Part shown: positions 1 through 8,865 of the stretch, piece after piece
How the letters are laid out: every line of letters begins with the position of its first letter
How positions within the stretch are numbered: the first letter of the stretch is position 1
DNA from: Branchiostoma floridae
Lineage: Eukaryota; Chordata; Leptocardii; Amphioxiformes; Branchiostomatidae
Assembly (NCBI RefSeq): GCF_000003815.2
Contig: NW_023365829.1
Coordinates: 1 to 21,913, forward strand
DNA length: 21,913 nt
Direction: 5' to 3'
Translations under genes and position numbers: made by a program
Notes under the pieces: model-generated
Databases searched by the model: none
Told to the model about the DNA's origin: nothing
The model's input: the letters and a program-made list of their open reading frames with translations, nothing else

Positions 1-61
1 TGTACCAGAAATTTCAAATTTCTATTTACTAGTAAAGAAACAACCAACCACAACTTAGAAA

Positions 62-521
62 ACTTGGCAGTGTGTTTGGCTCAGGACCGAGAGGTCTCGA
101 GTTCGAATCCTGCTGTGTCAATAATCTTGTGCCTTTGGGAAAGGCACTTAACACAGCTTTCCTCACTTTACTCAGGTGAAAATGAGTACCAAGCTTCGGC
201 TAGGGTTGTCCCTCGGATAGGACGTTAAATGGAGGTCCCATGTTTGGGGAGAGTCATCATACCCTATGCAAGTTAAAGAACCCACCACACTAATTGAAAA
301 GAGTAGGGGTCCTTCCCAGTGTGAGTGGTTCAAAACCTACAGTCCTTTGGCCGTAACTGGGGCAAGTACTGTCGTACTGAGGTTATTAGGCTCTGTTTAA
401 AAGCTGCCATTTCAGACACTTGCGACTTAGCCCTGTCTATTGTAAGCTCCTCTCAATTCAGGCCCTGGCTGCGAAGAGAGAGTAGTCGGCCCAAACAAAA
501 CAAAACAAAACAAACAAACAA
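62..521 (+). mobile_element. tRNA-headed SINE, copy A
   Basis: The head (about 62-118) resembles a tRNA gene, with a B-box-like GAGTTCGAATCC at about 99-110; its A-box side seems shortened. A conserved segment with TTGGGAAAGGCACTT follows (about 136-150) and recurs near 17020, 19250 and 19515. The body (about 195-490) contains GTCCCTCGGATAGGAC and AGGGGTCCTTCCCAGTGTGA. It ends in an A-rich tail of CAAAA units (491-521). The same body, without the tRNA head, occurs on the minus strand at 1219-1368. Target duplications are not clear. The SINE call is secure; the family name is not known to me. Confidence 0.85.
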
Positions 522-922
522 CTTTATTTCCAACGTGAACCAGTCAGAATTGCCCTGAGGAAAGTGACAGACGGTCACCAAATTTTCGGTGGAAATAAAG
601 TTCATCATCATAAAATAAAGTTATGGATGTCTAAAACCAATCTGATGGAACTAATATTCACTGATGCATTATTTTTATTATTACTGGGCGACTCTGTCTT
701 CACAGTGGCTGAGGGGCAGAACTGTGAGGAGCTTACAACTGTCGGGGCTCAGAATGGAAAGCGTCTCAAGCAGCTGGCATTCGGCGCTAACTCAGACGAC
801 CCCAATATCATGAATATGATTACAATTTTTTTTTAAACCGTAACTTAATAAAGCGTAATAAAACTTCAGTAACGTTAGTGTTCAAAAGTGTCGGTATTAC
901 TGCTTTGAGTGTTGTTGGCAGT
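522..922. other. Intergenic, possible retroelement 3' end
   Basis: No gene is supported. Positions 552-620 (CCTGAGGAAAGTGACAGACG, then TTTCGGTGGAAATAAAGTTC) look like the 3' untranslated end of a non-LTR or Penelope-like retroelement, a judgement from general resemblance only. A short open stretch at 712-836 follows an acceptor-like CTGTCTTCACAG but has no recognisable protein similarity or donor. Confidence 0.3.
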
Positions 923-1218
923 AGGTTCCGTTCAGCGTATCGGTCATGGCAAACTTTCCATTAGTGCAATGTTTGTGTTAACCGTCGTCAATCAATCTGA
1001 CGTAAACAGTGACGTTAGCATGCAGACCCCATGCATCCAATCAATGCGCTTCTTGTGATATATGGGAACATGTGTACCATACCAATTACAATTCTGCTAT
1101 TTCCTGCCTGGGCGAATAGATACACGCAGAAGAAGTCGGACCGTTTTTTTCCGCCACAAACCAGACCGGACCAGTTATTCCCGTGGTCCGGACCAGACCG
1201 TTTTTTTCCGATAACCCC
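923..1218 (+). mobile_element. Solo arm of foldback DNA element
   Basis: This 296-bp segment is homologous to the right arm of the foldback element at 9465-10553 and, inverted, to its left arm. Shared landmarks are GTTCCGTTCAGCGTATC at the inner end, GTTAACCGTCGTCAATC in the middle and CCGATAACCCC at the outer end (1208-1218), preceded by CCGGACC-rich sequence. No inverted partner was found upstream, so it is a solo or internally deleted copy. Its outer end lies exactly against the minus-strand SINE at 1219, suggesting insertion into that SINE. Confidence 0.7.
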
Positions 1219-1545
1219 AGCAATCGGCTGGCTGGCTGTAGGGCTAAGTTTTGAACCACTCATATTGGGAAGGATCCCCACACTGTTTATGAATGTGTGG
1301 TTAGTTCTTTAATGTGCTCAGGGTATGCAGGCTTTCCTTAAACACTGAACTAATATGATATCAGCGGACACGAATCTTAGCTCGCGGGGATGACTTTCAA
1401 TAGATCGCAGCGAAGCGGCTGCTCTACTAGGTACGACACCCCGAGCTGCATCAAAGTCGTCTACAGAGGATTCAGCGCCTCGGCCCCGGAGGAGATTGCT
1501 CTGCGGATCGAGCGCGGAGTCCGACGGTACTAAGATATCCCCGTA
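1219..1545 (-). mobile_element. SINE with 28S rRNA-derived head
   Basis: On the minus strand, about 1545 down to 1369 matches the 3' end of animal 28S rRNA: TAGACGAC, then CGGGGTGTCGTAC, AGAGCAGC, and the very conserved CGCTGCGATCTATTGAAAGT. The rRNA similarity stops near 1369 (AGATTCGTGTCC). The sequence then runs directly, same strand, into the body seen in SINE copy A: CATACCCT, TTAAAGAAC, ACCACAC, GGGGATCCTTCCCA and TGAGTGGTTCAAAAC. It breaks at 1219 where the foldback arm begins. The head-body fusion is seen directly. SINEs with 28S heads are known in other animals; assigning this copy to that class is inference. It is not a functional rRNA gene. Confidence 0.75.
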
Positions 1546-2781
1546 ATCCCCTATTGAAGTCTGTGCCTCCACTGCTTGCACCACTTTCCCACGCACAGCA
1601 TAGAAATCAAGGGTATATTATGTCGTCTCCATGGCAACCGCTATCAGTCAAGAGATATAACTCACGTGCCGTCATTTTGAAATGTCCCGCTTTCAAGTGG
1701 CTTCATTCAGAAATTCTGGTCGCTCGTCCGAAACAACGCTGTTTTTTACTGAGTATATTTTGTTAGATAATTATACTTGTTAGATAGTTATACAATTAAG
1801 TTTTCGTTCCAAAAGTACGAAATACGTTATGCATTGTTGAATCATATTTTTTTCAAGGCGGTATAATTAGATTCCGTCGGGTATTTCCGACGCGGAAGTG
1901 CACGAACATGCTGTATCGTAAACTGTTACGGCGTCAACAACAACGAGCGTGTGGCGTATGACAATCTATAGGTTTAAATTTTATATTCTGTGCATAGAAA
2001 TTTTTGGTAAGTTTCGGCTGACTTCGATTTTGGGGTTCCTTCCGACGGACGAGGGCTTTAATACTGGTGAAGCGTTCCGCCAGGTTGATCTTGCAGTGGG
2101 GGTGGCGAGAAATTAATAAGATACGACAGTCGGTCTCATCCCACGTAAAATTACCCCGCTAAATCTAACGTTACGTGTATCTCCATATATTCAATATATA
2201 TTGCGTAACATATTTAACGTGATAGACAAACTGTATTCATTTATTGAATTGTCTAACTCTTATTATTATAAGACTCTAAAGTCTACCCCCAGATAGTGAG
2301 GTATCATGACAAAACTGCCCATCTATCGGCGTTGTTCAAAGCTCCACATGTTGGTTATGCCGCTGACTTTCGGTGCTGGTTTGCGATCCACTCCAATTTT
2401 TCGGCATCCTAACCTGTTACGCACCCCGACCTTGAGGTCGACCTCGGACATCTGCACGGAACATGAAAAGTTAGAAAAGTGCGTAATGAATAACAGAAAA
2501 TACGGTACATGACACATGTGTGCATTGAGTCTGAATCCGTACCGCCCCCCGATTGCGCAATTCATTTTGGCATGATTAGCTTCGCGTAACATGATACATG
2601 CAGCCGTGGGAAGCCAGAGTTGCCTGCCCTGTGTGAGGCACTGTGTGCTCCTCCCACTTCCGACTCATGTTGCCGCCCGCTGCATATGAATGGTGCGTTA
2701 TTTTAGTCAGCGTCATCTTTGAAACCCTGACTCCCTGGCTAGTCAGAAACTGGCAACGCTGACTCGTCAGAAATAGGTCCC
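1546..2781. other. Intergenic, no gene recognised
   Basis: AT-rich single-copy-looking sequence with no convincing exon or RNA gene. A sequence resembling an RFX X-box (GTCTCCATGGCAAC, about 1625-1638) has a good right half-site but two mismatches in the left half. Nothing else stands out. Confidence 0.4.
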
Positions 2782-2825
2782 TGACGCGTCATTGACGCGT
2801 CTTTGACGGGTCACTGACGCGTGAT
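2782..2825 (+). repeat. 11-bp tandem repeat (TGACGCGTCAT)
   Basis: Four adjacent 11-bp units: TGACGCGTCAT, TGACGCGTCTT, TGACGGGTCAC and TGACGCGTGAT. The core TGACGCGTCA is a perfect 10-bp palindrome. Looser relatives lie just upstream (CTAGTCAG, CTCGTCAG). Confidence 0.8.
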
Positions 2826-2896
2826 ACATTGATATAATAATCATTGTGTAATCATTGTGTGATAATCAAAATACATTGATATCAGCCGCACGTTGC

Positions 2897-3070
2897 TAAT
2901 CTCCAAGCAGATGTCTGGGGGGAAAATCGTAACGGTTAGAACTTGGTCACGGCAGGAGTGTGCGTATCCCCCCAGACGGGGCGAGCGCTGTCAGAAACGA
3001 GGGCAATCAGAAAACGAAGGCAAATCAGAATAACATCGCGATCTAACCCCAGAACTCTGCTTGGAGAGTA
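2897..3070. mobile_element. hAT-like MITE, copy 1
   Basis: A 174-bp non-coding element. Its ends are inverted: TAATCTCCAAGCAGA on the left and the reverse complement of TACTCTCCAAGCAGA on the right (14 of 15 match). A perfect 8-bp direct repeat, CACGTTGC, flanks it at 2889-2896 and 3071-3078. An 8-bp target duplication with short inverted termini is typical of hAT elements, here without a transposase. Subterminal GTCTGGGGGG near 2912 is mirrored by CCCCCCAGAC near 2968. Confidence 0.85.
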
Positions 3071-3078
3071 CACGTTGC

Positions 3079-3750
3079 GTCGTTGCCGAGTCCATGGTTC
3101 CTGCGTCCTGGACCTGACCATTCTTGCAGAGGGAGGGAAGACCTTTAACCTGTTTTATTGCAAGCTCATGGATGTGAAAGACTGACTCCTTGGTACAATA
3201 ACGCTCTGCATAGTACAAGGAAGAATTAAAACTGTTAAACACACGACAAAGTTCTGTAAGCAAAGGAGCTTTCAGACGGCCGCGGCATTCACCATTTTCC
3301 TCAGCTAATGAACGTGACCAGGGGGTTGAAAGTTCAGCACAGGTCACGTGACTAGACGATTGTATTCTGGCTGTATAGTTGTATATGGGTAATTGTTCCT
3401 ACTCTTTTTTCTTGTATGTCGGCCTATTTGAGACCGAAATCGCAAATGCATTTAACCTGTAATCCAAGGATGGATTCTTGACTAAATATGCTTCGATGGC
3501 ATGGAACGGTTCCCACGCTGCGTCGCCATGCCAACGCCTCGCCCAACGAGATACTAACGTTTAATAGTAGCCGGCGACAGTGGACACGCCTGCAGCTAAT
3601 TGACACTTTCCCGTGAGGGTCTGGTACTCACAATACCCACAACACAATGGAAATTGGAAATAGAGCCACTCTCGAACTGAAGACCACGCCTTCCGCTAGA
3701 TGGCGAAACTTTTTGGCACATCAAAGGCGGCCGACAAGCCCAAAGGAACC
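3079..3750. other. Intergenic, no gene recognised
   Basis: No coding or RNA gene is supported. CCGCTAGATGGCGA (3693-3706) matches 12 of 14 positions of the vertebrate CTCF core consensus CCASYAGRKGGCRS; one such match may be chance. Confidence 0.35.
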
Positions 3751-3758
3751 ATCTCTGT

Positions 3759-3865
3759 TACTCTCCAAGCAGAGGTTGAGGGAAGAATAAACGTAACCAG
3801 GGAAACGTAACATAATCCACTGGGCCGGCCCCCTCGGCCTTCCTTCCCTCTTTGCTTGGAGAGTA
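3759..3865. mobile_element. hAT-like MITE, copy 2
   Basis: A 107-bp element of the same family as 2897-3070. The left end TACTCTCCAAGCAGAG is inverted against the right end CTTTGCTTGGAGAGTA. A perfect 8-bp direct repeat ATCTCTGT flanks it at 3751-3758 and 3866-3873. It has no coding capacity. Confidence 0.88.
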
Positions 3866-3873
3866 ATCTCTGT

Positions 3874-4936
3874 GGGTGTCGCGCTGTCGGGAAGGCGTGA
3901 ATGACGCTTGGGCTGTCGAAAATCCGCCAGCTTTTACATTACACGCGTGTTTCAATGTACAATATGAGGTCTTCTGTTTTACGTTATCATATACTGAACA
4001 AAAGTTAAAGTACCACACTTTTGTTTTCTGTCCCATTTTTGACAAAGTCAAGGAAATTACCTGAAACTTCCCAGGTACATGCAAAAGGATAATGTTTAAC
4101 AACCCCCACTTGAAAATTTGTTCCTAACGGTGACATTGAGCATTGACCTTGACCGAAATACTCCCCTTATGTGACAGGTACAGCATAATGATAATCAGAT
4201 GTTGGTTGGACATGATGACTATTGGCAAATTAGTGTATCTCAAGGTTGTCATTCTAAAAATCAACCTTAAGATTTGTACTTTTATTGGGCAGAATAATGT
4301 CATGAATTGTGCGAAAAATGGAAGTAAAACTTTGCCTCCAAGACCTATGGACATCAATAGTTAAGAATTTTTCCTTAAACGATTTTTATTCCAACGACCA
4401 CAAGAGTTACCGCAGTATACTTTTCGATAAACGAAAGACTGGCTCTTCCGCTATAAAATGTCGTACATGACCAAAATATTCCATCGCCGGATTACGCTAC
4501 ATATTCCGTTGAATTACACATTGCCCAAGAAAATTAAACAGGTTATTTTTTGAACGGCCCATTTCAGCTGAAAGGCTTATCTATTTCAACATGATGTTCT
4601 CCTTTCTGATGCTTCCTTTGCAAGAGACATTCCTTCAAAACAGGAGAAAGCTTACAGCTTGTCTTTTCTTGAGAAATCTATATCAGCTCAGTAACATAAT
4701 CTTCATGGGCAATAAATGCATAAAATGAAATATAACGGTTACATTTCCCACTTTCACGTTACACACATTTTACCATATGCTCCCCACATCGTCGCTACTT
4801 TTTGGAGAATCCTCACCAAAGGAAGGATAAATTCCCCTAAAATCAATAGTATCAAGGTCCCCAAGCACGTATTTCATCGTAAATACAGACATTTCGGGGC
4901 TAAAATCAGAAATTTATCGCAATTATAAAAAAGAGC
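3874..4936. other. Intergenic, no gene recognised
   Basis: About 1 kb of AT-rich sequence without a supported gene. Open frames of up to about 70 codons occur on both strands but show no similarity, repeat structure or splice context that I recognise. Confidence 0.4.
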
Positions 4937-4947
4937 GCCGCCATCTT
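4937..4947 (-). promoter_or_regulatory. YY1-like motif
   Basis: GCCGCCATCTT, the reverse complement of AAGATGGCGGC, is a close match to the YY1 site found at many animal transcription starts. It directly abuts the long-range inverted repeat at 4948. Function is inferred from the motif only. Confidence 0.35.
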
Positions 4948-5000
4948 ACGGTGGCGGATAGATCCTATCCGGGATTTCATGTTCACAGGAAGTGATGTAA
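4948..5000 (+). repeat. Long-range inverted repeat, left copy
   Basis: This 53-bp sequence starting ACGGTGGCGGATAGATCC is repeated in inverted orientation at 11649-11701 with 50 of 53 bases identical. Within it GGATAG-ATC-CTATCC forms a small hairpin. Similarity ends sharply on both sides. It may be one TIR of a 6.75-kb element. No clear target duplication flanks the pair. Confidence 0.8.
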
Positions 5001-5072
5001 AGGGCCGCAGTGCGCATGACCACAGACTTAGCCGAAACCCATGGACATTCCTGATGGGAGCGGACTAAACTG
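5001..5072. other. Unique spacer before the 51-bp array
   Basis: Short non-repetitive stretch between the inverted repeat and the first minisatellite unit. If a host transcript enters the array, this would be exon sequence ending in ATGCAG at about 5096; no open frame supports coding. Confidence 0.25.
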
Positions 5073-5246
5073 GACACCAGATAAGGCTTTATGCAGGTGA
5101 GTAAGGTGTCTTTCCTTTGCCCATAGACTATGTAGGGCAATATACAGGTAAGTAAGGTGTATTTCCTTTGCCTATAGACCAGATAGGGCGTTATACAGGT
5201 GAGTAAGAGGTCTTTCCTTTGCCTATAGACTAGGTAAGGCATTATA
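5073..5246 (+). repeat. 51-bp minisatellite, left part
   Basis: About three tandem units of the 51-bp repeat that resumes at 6620. Each unit contains CAGGTGAGTAAG (a strong 5' splice-site match) followed about 20 bases later by TTTCCTTTGCCTATAG (a strong 3' splice-site match), then about 21 bases of exon-like linker. The array is broken at ATTATA (5241-5246) by the DNA element at 5247-6619. Confidence 0.9.
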
Positions 5247-6619
5247 GAGGGTCTGCATGCCTTTTTCCGTTAAGCGTTACGAGACATTTTAATTCACCGT
5301 TACTCGTTACCGACCCGCTCTAATTCAACGTTAATCGTTATCGGTATATTCTTCGTGAAGCGTTATTGGTCGTTTTAATTCAACGTTAATCGTTATTTGT
5401 TATCCCGAATTCACCGTTAAGCGTTACCAAGAAATTCTTCGTAACCCGTTATACACACGAAGTCAAATGCCAGATAGAACCCCTGAAAATGCAGGAAATG
5501 GTGTTACAAAGGGTCCAGATTTCAAAATTTCTCCGAGCCTCCCGGCCTTCGGCTCTGGACATGGTAAAATATGTTGCGGAAGCGTCGCCCTCAAAAACTT
5601 TATCACTCATACAGATTTCAGTGTCAAACTTAGCTTAGTTTCGGGCAAAAAGTACTCCTAGAATACAGAAAATGTAAAGGTCTCCGGACCTCATATCGAA
5701 AATGTAAAGGTCTCCGGACCTCCCTTGCGACGGCTTGCGCCGTTGGCGCTCATGACGACATGGCGAAAATATGTAAGGGGATTGGGTTTTCGCACAAAAA
5801 CGTTTCTCTCCAATAAAATGTCATTTAATCTAGCTTCGTCTTACAGCAAAACCTGTCCTTCAAAATGCAGTAAATAGCGTTTCAGACGGTCCGGATTTTA
5901 AAATTTCCCCGGACTTATATTGCACTGCGTCTCGTGCCTTCCGAGCTCGAAATGTTAAAAATATGTCGGGGGCTCTGGGGGTGGAGGCCAAAGCTATAAC
6001 CATGTGTAATTTGATGAAAATGTCAAAATCAACCTAGCTTAGTCGGTCGGCAAAATTTGCCGAAAAATGCAGGAAATAGCATTTAAGAGGGTCTTGATTT
6101 CAAAATTTTCATGGGGGAGCATACTCCCGGACCCCCCCTGGGATGCGTCGCGCCTTCGGCGCCCCATGTGCTCTAAAACGGGGGTGCCGTGCTCGAGGAG
6201 GTGCCTCGACCACGTTAATCAGCCTCATTACTCATAATTTGGGTACCTACTGGCTGGCAAAATACACCTGGTGATTATTATTATTATTATTATTATTATA
6301 AGAAATTTGCTGCCGCCGTCTCTGTGGCGAACTCTACCTCCGTCAATTTACAGATGCTATGGACATTGTCCCTATCATTCCCCCGGGTTCTGGGCAGCTT
6401 TTTCTTCTCACAATGTCATTAGTCGGATATTTTCACCCATTGATATAACTACTCTAGCGTTGTATGAATAGGAATGCACGTCAATGTTACTGTTATGCTG
6501 TAACTCCTTCTGAATTTACCGTTAAGCGTTATCGGGCCTCCTGAATTCACCGTTAAGCGTTACCGGGCCTCCTGAATTCACCGTTAAGCGTTAGCAAGAC
6601 CCCCCCCATGCAGACCCTC
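5247..6619. mobile_element. Non-autonomous DNA element inside minisatellite
   Basis: A 1373-bp insertion with perfect 13-bp inverted ends (GAGGGTCTGCATG) and a 6-bp duplication of ATTATA (5241-5246 and 6620-6625) taken from the minisatellite unit. Subterminal regions carry degenerate repeats around CACCGTTAAGCGTTAC (about 5265-5445 and 6510-6595). The interior has three diverged copies of a module with AAAATGCAGGAAAT followed by GATTTCAAAATTT (near 5490, 5862 and 6064), and an ATT microsatellite. No transposase is visible. The superfamily is not assigned. Confidence 0.85.
6273..6299 (+). repeat. (ATT)n microsatellite
   Basis: About nine uninterrupted ATT units within the DNA element. Confidence 0.95.
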
Positions 6620-8000
6620 ATTATACAGGTGAGAACAGTCACTATGATGTCTTTCCTTTGCCTATATACCAGATAGGTATTATACAGGTGAGTAAGGTGT
6701 ATTTCCTTTGCCCATAGACTATGTAGGGCATTATACAGGTGAGTAAGGTGTCTTTCCTTTGCCCATAGACTACGTAGGGCATTATACAGGTGAGTAAGGT
6801 GTCTTTCCTTTGCCCATAGACCAGATATGGCATTATACAGGTGAGTTAGGTGTCTTTCCTTTGCCTATAGGCTATGTAGGGCATTATACAGGTAAGTAAG
6901 GTATCTTTCCTTTGTCTATAGACCAGATAAGGCATTATACAGGTGAGTAAGAGGTCTTTCCTTTGCCTATAGACCAGATAGGGCATTATACAGGTGAGTA
7001 AGGTGTCTTTCCTTTGCCCATAGACTACGTAGGGCATTATACAGGTGAGTAAGAGGTCTTTCCTTTGCCTATAGACCAGATAGGGCATTATACAGGTGAG
7101 TAAGGTGTATTTCCTTTGCCTATAGGCTATGTAGGGCATTATACAGGTAAGTAAGGTATCTTTCCCTTGCCTATAGACCGGATTGGGCATTATACAGGTG
7201 AGTAAGAGGTCTTTCCTTTTACCTACAGACTAGGTAAGGCATTATACAGGTGAGAATGGTCACTATGATGTCTTTCCTTTGCCTATATACCAGATAGGTT
7301 ATTATACAGGTGAGTAAGGTATCTTTCCTTTGCCCATAGACTACGTAGGGCATTATACAGGTGAGTAAGCTGTCTTTCCTTTGCCTATAGACCAGATAGG
7401 GCATTATACAGGTAAGTAAGGTGTCTTTCCTTTGCCCATAGACTATGTAGGGCATTATACAGGTGAGTAAGAGGTCTTTCCTTTGCCTATAGACCAGATA
7501 GGGCATTATACAGGTAAGTAAGGTGTCTTTCCTTTGCCTATAGACCAGATAGGGCATTATACAGGTGAGTAAGGTGTCTTTCCTTTGCCTATAGACCAGA
7601 TAGGGCATTATACAGGTGAGTAAGAGGTCTTTCCTTTGCCTATAGACTAGGTATGGCATTATACAGGTGAGTAAGGTGTCTTTCCTTTGCCCATAGACTA
7701 TGTAGGGCATTATACAGGTGAGTAAGAGGTCTTTCCTTTGCCTATAGACCAGATAGGGCATTATACAGGTAAGTAAGGTGTCTTTCCTTTGCCCATAGAC
7801 TATGTAGGGCATTATACAGGTGAGTAAGCTGTCTTTCCTTTGCTTATAGACCAGATAGGGCATTATAATAATATAAAGGTGCGTACGGTGTCTTTTCTTT
7901 GCCTATAGACCAGATTAAGCATTATACAGGTGAGTATGATCACTACGGTGTCTTTCCTTTGCCTATAGACCAGATAGGGCATTATACAGATGAGTACATT
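6620..8000 (+). repeat. 51-bp minisatellite, right part
   Basis: About 26 tandem units of about 51 bp. On the plus strand each reads exon-like linker, then CAGGTGAGTAAG, then a pyrimidine tract, then GCCTATAG or GCCCATAG. Two unit types (CCAGATAGGGC versus CTATGTAGGGC linkers) often alternate, giving a partial 102-bp higher-order period. Longer variants with CACTATGATGTC or CACTACGGTGTC lie near 6640, 7250 and 7940. Because 51 is divisible by three, the minus strand stays open with a 17-residue repeat (7219-7863 and others). That is a consequence of the period, not evidence of a protein. Confidence 0.95.
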
Positions 8001-8002
8001 CA

Positions 8003-8105
8003 TTTGGAAAGACACCATATTAACTGTACTCACCTGTATAATGGCTTATCTAGTCTATAGGCAAAGGAAAGACACCATAGTGACCGTACTCACTTGTATA
8101 ATGCC
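8003..8105 (-). repeat. Inverted units ending the 51-bp array
   Basis: About two units of the same minisatellite in reverse orientation (CTCACCTGTATAATGGC, CTATAGGCAAAGGAAAGACA). Together with the plus-strand units at about 7917-7998 they form an imperfect hairpin with arms of roughly 80 bp. Confidence 0.85.
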
Positions 8106-8444
8106 CACAGAAATGACAGTTTGAAGCTAGTAGCAGTTGTGGAAGATGACACCTGTAGGTACAAGTTAATTACATTTGTATTAAGTTAGATTTGGCCACT
8201 ACCTTAAAAACTAGACAAAACTACAACTTGCATCTTCCACGTTAAATCATATTGGAAATTGATTCAACATTTCTAAATATATTTGCTGTTACAAAGCGGA
8301 TATCTGCACATAGAAACAGCTTGATAGGAACCTATGCTCCTTACGTACAGGCCATTGAAAAAATAAACATGTGATAGATGCCATAACTAATGCAAAATAA
8401 CAGTTTTAATTCTTTATGTTAATGTGAACTGTTTTCCCTTGCAG
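8106..8444. other. Intergenic or intronic, no gene recognised
   Basis: AT-rich spacer without repeats that I recognise. It ends in the pyrimidine-rich acceptor-like GTTTTCCCTTGCAG (8431-8444). Confidence 0.35.
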
Positions 8445-8865
8445 ATGCCAACATCGATTGGATTCTGTCTGTGAATATGCATGAAATGTGTTCCAAATTT
8501 CAATCAGTGAACTGATGGATCTTGGTGTTTGTCCATCGCCGTGCCATGGGTCAGCAGCTTCATCTCGTCTAGGCAACATAGAGTCCGGCACTGAGGATTA
8601 GTGTCGAGTGAACTGAAGACAATCACCGCCACCTAAGATTAAAATTGGACCTACACAACTGGAGGTAGTTGAACCTGCACGTATTCTGGACGTGATCTTA
8701 CAGTCACAGAGCAACATGAAGTGGTCTAAACTTGTTGCCATGGTTGTTGAGAAGAGCAGTAGCAGACTGTACTTGCTACAAACCCTAGGCCTCTGTAAAT
8801 GAAGACTGGACTCTTGCGTCCTGGTGTTAGCGTTAATTGTCTTTGTTTAGCCAGATGCTTGCCAG
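8445..8865 (+). other. Possible non-coding exon
   Basis: This 421-bp stretch lies between a good acceptor (TTTTCCCTTGCAG at 8432-8444) and a good donor (CCAG then GTAAGGAC at 8866). It has more balanced composition than its surroundings, many stops in all forward frames and no recognisable protein. The following intron would begin directly in the 61-bp minisatellite. This is an inference from splice-site motifs and composition; there is no transcript evidence here. Confidence 0.25.

Noticed and set aside
564-836. 90-codon plus-strand open frame
   Set aside because: It starts in a retroelement-like 3' end and has no recognisable domain or supported splice partners.
1318-1596. Minus-strand open frame of 92 codons
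   Set aside because: It lies over the 28S rRNA-derived SINE head and is not a protein gene.
1625-1638. RFX X-box-like sequence
   Set aside because: Only the right half-site matches well and no gene start is visible nearby.
3693-3706. CTCF-like site CCGCTAGATGGCGA
   Set aside because: Two mismatches to the consensus and a single occurrence; not enough for a feature call.
7219-7863. Long minus-strand open frames with a 17-residue repeat (also 6642-6833 and 6846-7190)
   Set aside because: They arise because the 51-bp period is divisible by three and the unit has no stop in that frame. There is no unique sequence, no gene context, and the array is clearly a minisatellite.
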